64,000 nt of DNA, taken from the NCBI GenBank assembly GCA_009841235.1, contig VXMH01000121.1, forward strand, positions 1-64,000, written 5' to 3'. Position 1 is the stretch's first letter, and the number at the start of each line of letters is the position of its first letter. Of this stretch, positions 60,776 through 64,000 are shown piece after piece. The stretch is from Caldilineaceae bacterium SB0661_bin_32 (lineage in GTDB: Bacteria > Chloroflexota > Anaerolineae > Caldilineales > Caldilineaceae). Below the pieces are notes generated by a model. It was not told where the DNA came from, searched no databases, and was given only the letters and a program-made list of their open reading frames with translations. The translations under genes were made by a program, and so were the position numbers.

Positions 60776-61513
60776 CTAGCGCCCTCCGAACAGCTGACCA
60801 AAGTCGACGTTGGCGCCGCCGCTGGCGCCCTTGCCGCCGACCTGGGGCATGTACTGGGCGATCTTCTGCGCCAATTTGCCCATCGGCATCGTCTGCAGAT
60901 AGGCCTTGCCCGGCCCGCGCAGCGTCGCCAGGAAGAGGCCCTCGCCGCCGAGCAGGATGTTTTTGAAGCCGCGCACGATCTCGACGTCGAAATCGACGGT
61001 CGGCTCGAACATGGCCACGTGGCCGGTGTCGACGCGCAGCAGCTCGCCCGCCTGAAGCTCCTTGACGAGGATCTCGCCGTCGAAGTTGACGAAGGCCCGG
61101 CCGGGGCCGGTCAGCCGCTGCAGTATGAAGCCCTCGCCGCCGAAAAGACCGGCACCGAGCCGCTTGCGGAAGTGCATGTCCAGATCGACGCTCTTGTCCG
61201 CGCACATGAAGGCGTCTTTCTGCACGATCACCGACTGCCCGTCAGCGAGATCAAGGTCCAGGATCTTGCCGGGAAACTCCGCGGAAAACGCGACCTCGCC
61301 CTCGCCCCGGTTGACGTAGTAGTCAACGACAAAGAGGGACTCGCCGGAGAGGGCGCGTTTGAACATCTTCCCCAGACCGCCGCCGGTATTGGTGTCCATC
61401 TCGACGTCCTGCGTCATCCAGCTCATGCCGCCGGAGGACGAGTAGATGCGCTGGCCGGGGTTCAGCGTAACGGTGACAACCGGCAGGGTTGTACCTTCGA
61501 TACGATACTGCAT
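60776..61513 (-). CDS. TIGR00266/AIM24-family protein
   Basis: 245 residues from the ATG that has AAGGAG nine bases before it. Repeated Gly-rich beta turns, 'SSSGGMSWM', 'GLFGGEGFILQRLTGPG' and 'LLGGEGLFLATLRGPG', are the marks of the AIM24 beta-prism family. The function is unknown in bacteria; membrane-surface association has been suggested. A Gly-rich tail ends with 'NVDFGQLFGGR'. Confidence 0.92.
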   Translation of the reverse strand: MQYRIEGTTLPVVTVTLNPGQRIYSSSGGMSWMTQDVEMDTNTGGGLGKMFKRALSGESLFVVDYYVNRGEGEVAFSAEFPGKILDLDLADGQSVIVQKDAFMCADKSVDLDMHFRKRLGAGLFGGEGFILQRLTGPGRAFVNFDGEILVKELQAGELLRVDTGHVAMFEPTVDFDVEIVRGFKNILLGGEGLFLATLRGPGKAYLQTMPMGKLAQKIAQYMPQVGGKGASGGANVDFGQLFGGR

Positions 61514-61579
61514 TGACTTCACTCCTTCGTGCATTGGCCTGGGGCCTGCGCTGTGACCAAACGGTGGCCACTGCCGTTC

Positions 61580-62350
61580 TCAGCGGACGCAGCCGTCGAA
61601 CGTCCGGCCCTGGATATGGTGATAGACCGGCCCCTCGCCGTCTTTCGTGTACGTGGAACGCGCCGACATGTAGGAGAGCGCGATGGCGCGGCGCCAGCGG
61701 TCCGAGCGGTTGGGCGCGGTGTAATGGAGCAGGAGCGAGTGGAAGAAGAGTCCGCCGCCCGCCTTCACCGGCGCCAACCGCATGTCGGCCTCGTCATAAT
61801 ACTCGGGATCGACCACGTAGTCGTCGGTCACGTTGATGTGGGGTTGCGGCCCCCACTTGTGGCTGCCGGGAATGGCGGCCATGCAGCCGTTTTCGGCGGT
61901 GGCGTCGTCAAAGGCGAACCAGCAGGAGCAGAGATCCATCGGTTCGATCGGCCAGTAGGGTGAGTCCTGGTGCATGCCCTTGGCGGAACCGACTTCGGGC
62001 GGTTTCAGCAGGACCGCGTTGCGGAACATCTTGATGTCCGGCCCGATGATCTGTTCCAAAACGCTGATGATGTTGCGGTTGCTTCCCAGCGCGTTGAAGC
62101 GATCGTCGGACTCGACCAGACCATCGATTTTGCGGATGCCGTCGCCCGGCTCATCGACCTGCAGTTCGCCGCGCTGGACGCGCGGTTCGATCTGTACGCT
62201 AATCTGCTCCTGCGAGCGGCCGCCGTGGGTATATTCGCGCATACGGGTACGCAGCCCCTCCACTTCATCGGCGTCCAGCAGTCCTTCGACGACCAGATAG
62301 CCGTTCTGCCGGTAGCTGTCGAGTTGCTCCTGCGTCAGTTTGATTGACAT
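61580..62350 (-). CDS. Phytanoyl-CoA dioxygenase (PhyH) family oxygenase
   Basis: 256 residues after an AGGAG site. The iron triad is H127-x-D129 ('GMHQDSPYW') and a distal His at 204 or 209 ('LFFHSLLLHYTAPN'), with Arg 218/220 for 2-oxoglutarate. Typical family length, unlike the larger member at 30413. It follows the GH4 gene by 20 bases, so both are probably co-transcribed. Substrate unknown. Confidence 0.92.
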   Translation of the reverse strand: MSIKLTQEQLDSYRQNGYLVVEGLLDADEVEGLRTRMREYTHGGRSQEQISVQIEPRVQRGELQVDEPGDGIRKIDGLVESDDRFNALGSNRNIISVLEQIIGPDIKMFRNAVLLKPPEVGSAKGMHQDSPYWPIEPMDLCSCWFAFDDATAENGCMAAIPGSHKWGPQPHINVTDDYVVDPEYYDEADMRLAPVKAGGGLFFHSLLLHYTAPNRSDRWRRAIALSYMSARSTYTKDGEGPVYHHIQGRTFDGCVR

Positions 62351-62370
62351 GTTGGCTCCTTGATTCTGAA

Positions 62371-63930
62371 TCAGGCCGGTTCTTTCGTCATTTCGCCTTT
62401 GTCGGCAGCCGCGGCGTTCATGGTGGCCGCGGCCTTGTCCTGCGCCATCTCGGCGACGCTCTTGGTGTGCAGGCGCGCCGCGCCTTTGTAGTTCTCCCGC
62501 AGCTGCGTGCGGGTATTGTTGCGCTCGGCCTCGTCCAGCCGGGCTTGCGCGGCGGGGACATGCTGCTGGTACTGCGGCAGCCAGCGCCCCTGGGCAACGA
62601 GCATCTCATCGGTCATCTGCCAGATCTCTTCGGGGTTGCAGACGGCCGCGGTCAGGGGGTCGTGCAACATGGCCTGCTTGAGCAGCATGACATCACCGTG
62701 GACGGCTGCCTCGACCGCCATACGCTGGACCTGGACGCTGGCGGCACAGGTGGCGGCGCAGGCGAGGGGCAGGTCGCCGACAACGGGCATGTTCATGCCG
62801 TTTTTGTCCACGTAACCGGGGATCTCGATGCAGCAGCCGTCGGGCAGGTTGGTGATGTGGCCCTGGTTGATGACGTTGAAGTGGCCGCGATAGGGACGTC
62901 CCGTCTCCAGCCCTTCGATGATATAGGAGCCGTGCTCCTCGCTGCGCCGGTCCGCCGCGATGGTGGGCGGCTCCTGCTTCATCCAGTTGGGGAAGTCGGT
63001 CTCGAACCAGTTGCGGCCTTCGGTGCAGACGCGCAGGTAGCCGCCGGTCTCGCCGTTAATCCAGCACGAGAGGTCGATCCAGTCGTTGATCTCATCGGGG
63101 CGCTTGCGGTACCAGGGCACATATTCGCTGACGTGGCCGTTGGATTCGGTGGTGTAGTAGCCGAAGCGGCGGATCATGTCGATGCGCAGCTTTTCGGTCG
63201 TGGGGTATTCCGGGTGCCCCTCGAACAGCTCCAACATGCGCGGCACCATGTCTATCTCCCGCCACTGCACCTGGGTATACCAGGTCTGGTGGTTGATGCC
63301 GGCGCAGATGATATCGACCTCATCGCGGTGCACCGTTTCGTCGGCCGCGATCAGGCCCTCCCGCTTGGCCCATTCCTCGATGCAGCGCGTGATCTGCCAG
63401 TGGCCGCCCTGCACGCCGTGGCAGAGGCCGACCGTGCGCACGCCGCCATACTGGTTGCAGGCCCAGACGTTCATCGCCATCGGATTCGAATAGTTGAGGA
63501 AGAGAGCATCCGGCTTGGCCACCGCGCGCATGTCGGCGCAGACGTCGAGCAGGGCCGGGATGGTGCGCTGACCGTACATGATGCCGCCGGCGCAGATGGT
63601 GTCGCCGACGCACTGGTCGATGCCATATTTGAGGGGGATGTCGATATCCAGTTGGAAGGCGTCCAGCCCGCCCTGGCGGACGACCGAGATCACGTAGTCG
63701 GCGTCGGTGATCGCTTCGCGGCGGTCGGTTGTGGGCGTGATGGTGGCGGGCAGGCCGTTGGCGTCGATGTCCCGCTGGGCCAGCTGCATCACCATGTCGA
63801 GATTGCCGGCGTTGATGTCCATGAACGCGAAGTGGGTGTCAGCCAGCTCGGGCACGGCCAGAATGTCGTGCATCAGCTTGCGGGTGAAGCCGATAGAACC
63901 GGCCCCGATCATTGCGATTTTTATCGGCAT
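62371..63930 (-). CDS. GH4-family alpha-glycosidase (NAD- and metal-dependent)
   Basis: 519 residues after an AAGGAG site. 'IAMIGAGSIGFTRKLM' is the NAD motif, 'NYSNPM' (146-151) the GH4 signature and 'CHGVQGG' (from C170-H171) the metal site, with 'GINHQTWY' also conserved. GH4 enzymes cleave by oxidation and elimination at C3. The fused motifs are closest to alpha-galactosidases or alpha-glucuronidases of the family. It would act in the cytoplasm on imported saccharides and fits the sugar theme. The window ends 70 bases upstream without another gene. Confidence 0.92.
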   Translation of the reverse strand: MPIKIAMIGAGSIGFTRKLMHDILAVPELADTHFAFMDINAGNLDMVMQLAQRDIDANGLPATITPTTDRREAITDADYVISVVRQGGLDAFQLDIDIPLKYGIDQCVGDTICAGGIMYGQRTIPALLDVCADMRAVAKPDALFLNYSNPMAMNVWACNQYGGVRTVGLCHGVQGGHWQITRCIEEWAKREGLIAADETVHRDEVDIICAGINHQTWYTQVQWREIDMVPRMLELFEGHPEYPTTEKLRIDMIRRFGYYTTESNGHVSEYVPWYRKRPDEINDWIDLSCWINGETGGYLRVCTEGRNWFETDFPNWMKQEPPTIAADRRSEEHGSYIIEGLETGRPYRGHFNVINQGHITNLPDGCCIEIPGYVDKNGMNMPVVGDLPLACAATCAASVQVQRMAVEAAVHGDVMLLKQAMLHDPLTAAVCNPEEIWQMTDEMLVAQGRWLPQYQQHVPAAQARLDEAERNNTRTQLRENYKGAARLHTKSVAEMAQDKAAATMNAAAADKGEMTKEPA

Positions 63931-64000
63931 GAAGTGGTTCTCCTTATGGCCTGGCGCGCTGCCCGGCGCCTGGGTTGCGCGCAGGCATTGAAGGGTGCGA

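Noticed and set aside
1..64000. tRNA, rRNA or CRISPR arrays
   Set aside because: No TTCGA-loop/acceptor combination, rRNA segment or spaced repeat was found by reading; a covariance-model scan would be decisive.

Overview
The window is high-GC bacterial DNA from a heterotroph. Several things point to Chloroflexota of the Anaerolineae/Caldilineae type, probably host-associated or marine: a Cys-type sulfatase, phytanoyl-CoA dioxygenases, many Gfo/Idh/MocA and xylose-isomerase-like paralogs, a sugar ABC importer without its own ATPase, a Tat-type lipoprotein binding protein, and a large load of defence and toxin-antitoxin genes. No 16S gene or other marker is present, so this placement is inference. 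No tRNA, rRNA or CRISPR array was seen. 

Layout. (1) 142-11694, all minus strand: a defence island. A type I restriction-modification system (hsdM with an N-terminal XRE domain, hsdS, hsdR, and a YgjP-like metallopeptidase after hsdR) encloses a long prokaryotic Argonaute without the catalytic residues and a SIR2 effector, a broken MntA/HepT pair (nonsense codon in one, frameshift in the other) and an AlbA_2/ATPase gene. hsdM, hsdS, ago, sir2, mntA and hepT are chained by overlapping or abutting stop and start codons. A near-consensus promoter whose -10 box ends six bases before the hsdM ATG suggests a leaderless transcript. (2) 11918-18400: a YgiT-like antitoxin fragment, a repeat-bearing gap, an anchored surface protein, a BioF2-like acetyltransferase, a small unknown gene and a sulfatase. 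(3) 18402-24621: a lipoprotein adaptor, an FtsX-type permease and two ABC ATPases; the first ATPase carries an AbrB-like tail. (4) 24685-26948: two sugar or polyol dehydrogenases. (5) 26950-28841: an AT-richer type II restriction-modification cassette whose methyltransferase is transcribed behind a Phd/YefM-family repressor with a perfect promoter and palindromic operator. (6) 29321-30374: an orphan HicB-like gene and a small membrane protein with a clear terminator. 

(7) 30413-50277: a carbohydrate catabolic region. It has a PhyH oxygenase, a sugar ABC importer with a glycosidase-like beta-propeller gene and an SDR on the minus strand. Divergent from it is a long plus-strand run of five sugar-phosphate isomerase/epimerase paralogs interleaved with Gfo/Idh, SDR, 2-hydroxyacid dehydrogenase, GH88 and a methyltransferase. 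An AT-rich AAA ATPase plus DUF4435 pair resembling the PARIS defence system is inserted into this run (44269-46181). (8) 50334-54460: a giant leucine-rich-repeat, trypsin and SH3 secreted protein, split by a single-base frameshift. (9) 54778-63930: an alcohol dehydrogenase, a YbaK-type deacylase, a HisC/CobD-like aminotransferase, a HAD hydrolase, a glutamate-cysteine ligase, an orphan HigA with a possible scar of HigB, a YgiT zinc-finger protein, a TIGR00266 protein, a second PhyH and a GH4 glycosidase. 

Taken together, the housekeeping theme is uptake, desulfation, deglycosylation and oxidation/isomerisation of unusual sugars. Defence modules sit in AT-richer pockets. The most notable system is the inactive Argonaute plus SIR2 wired into a type I restriction-modification operon.
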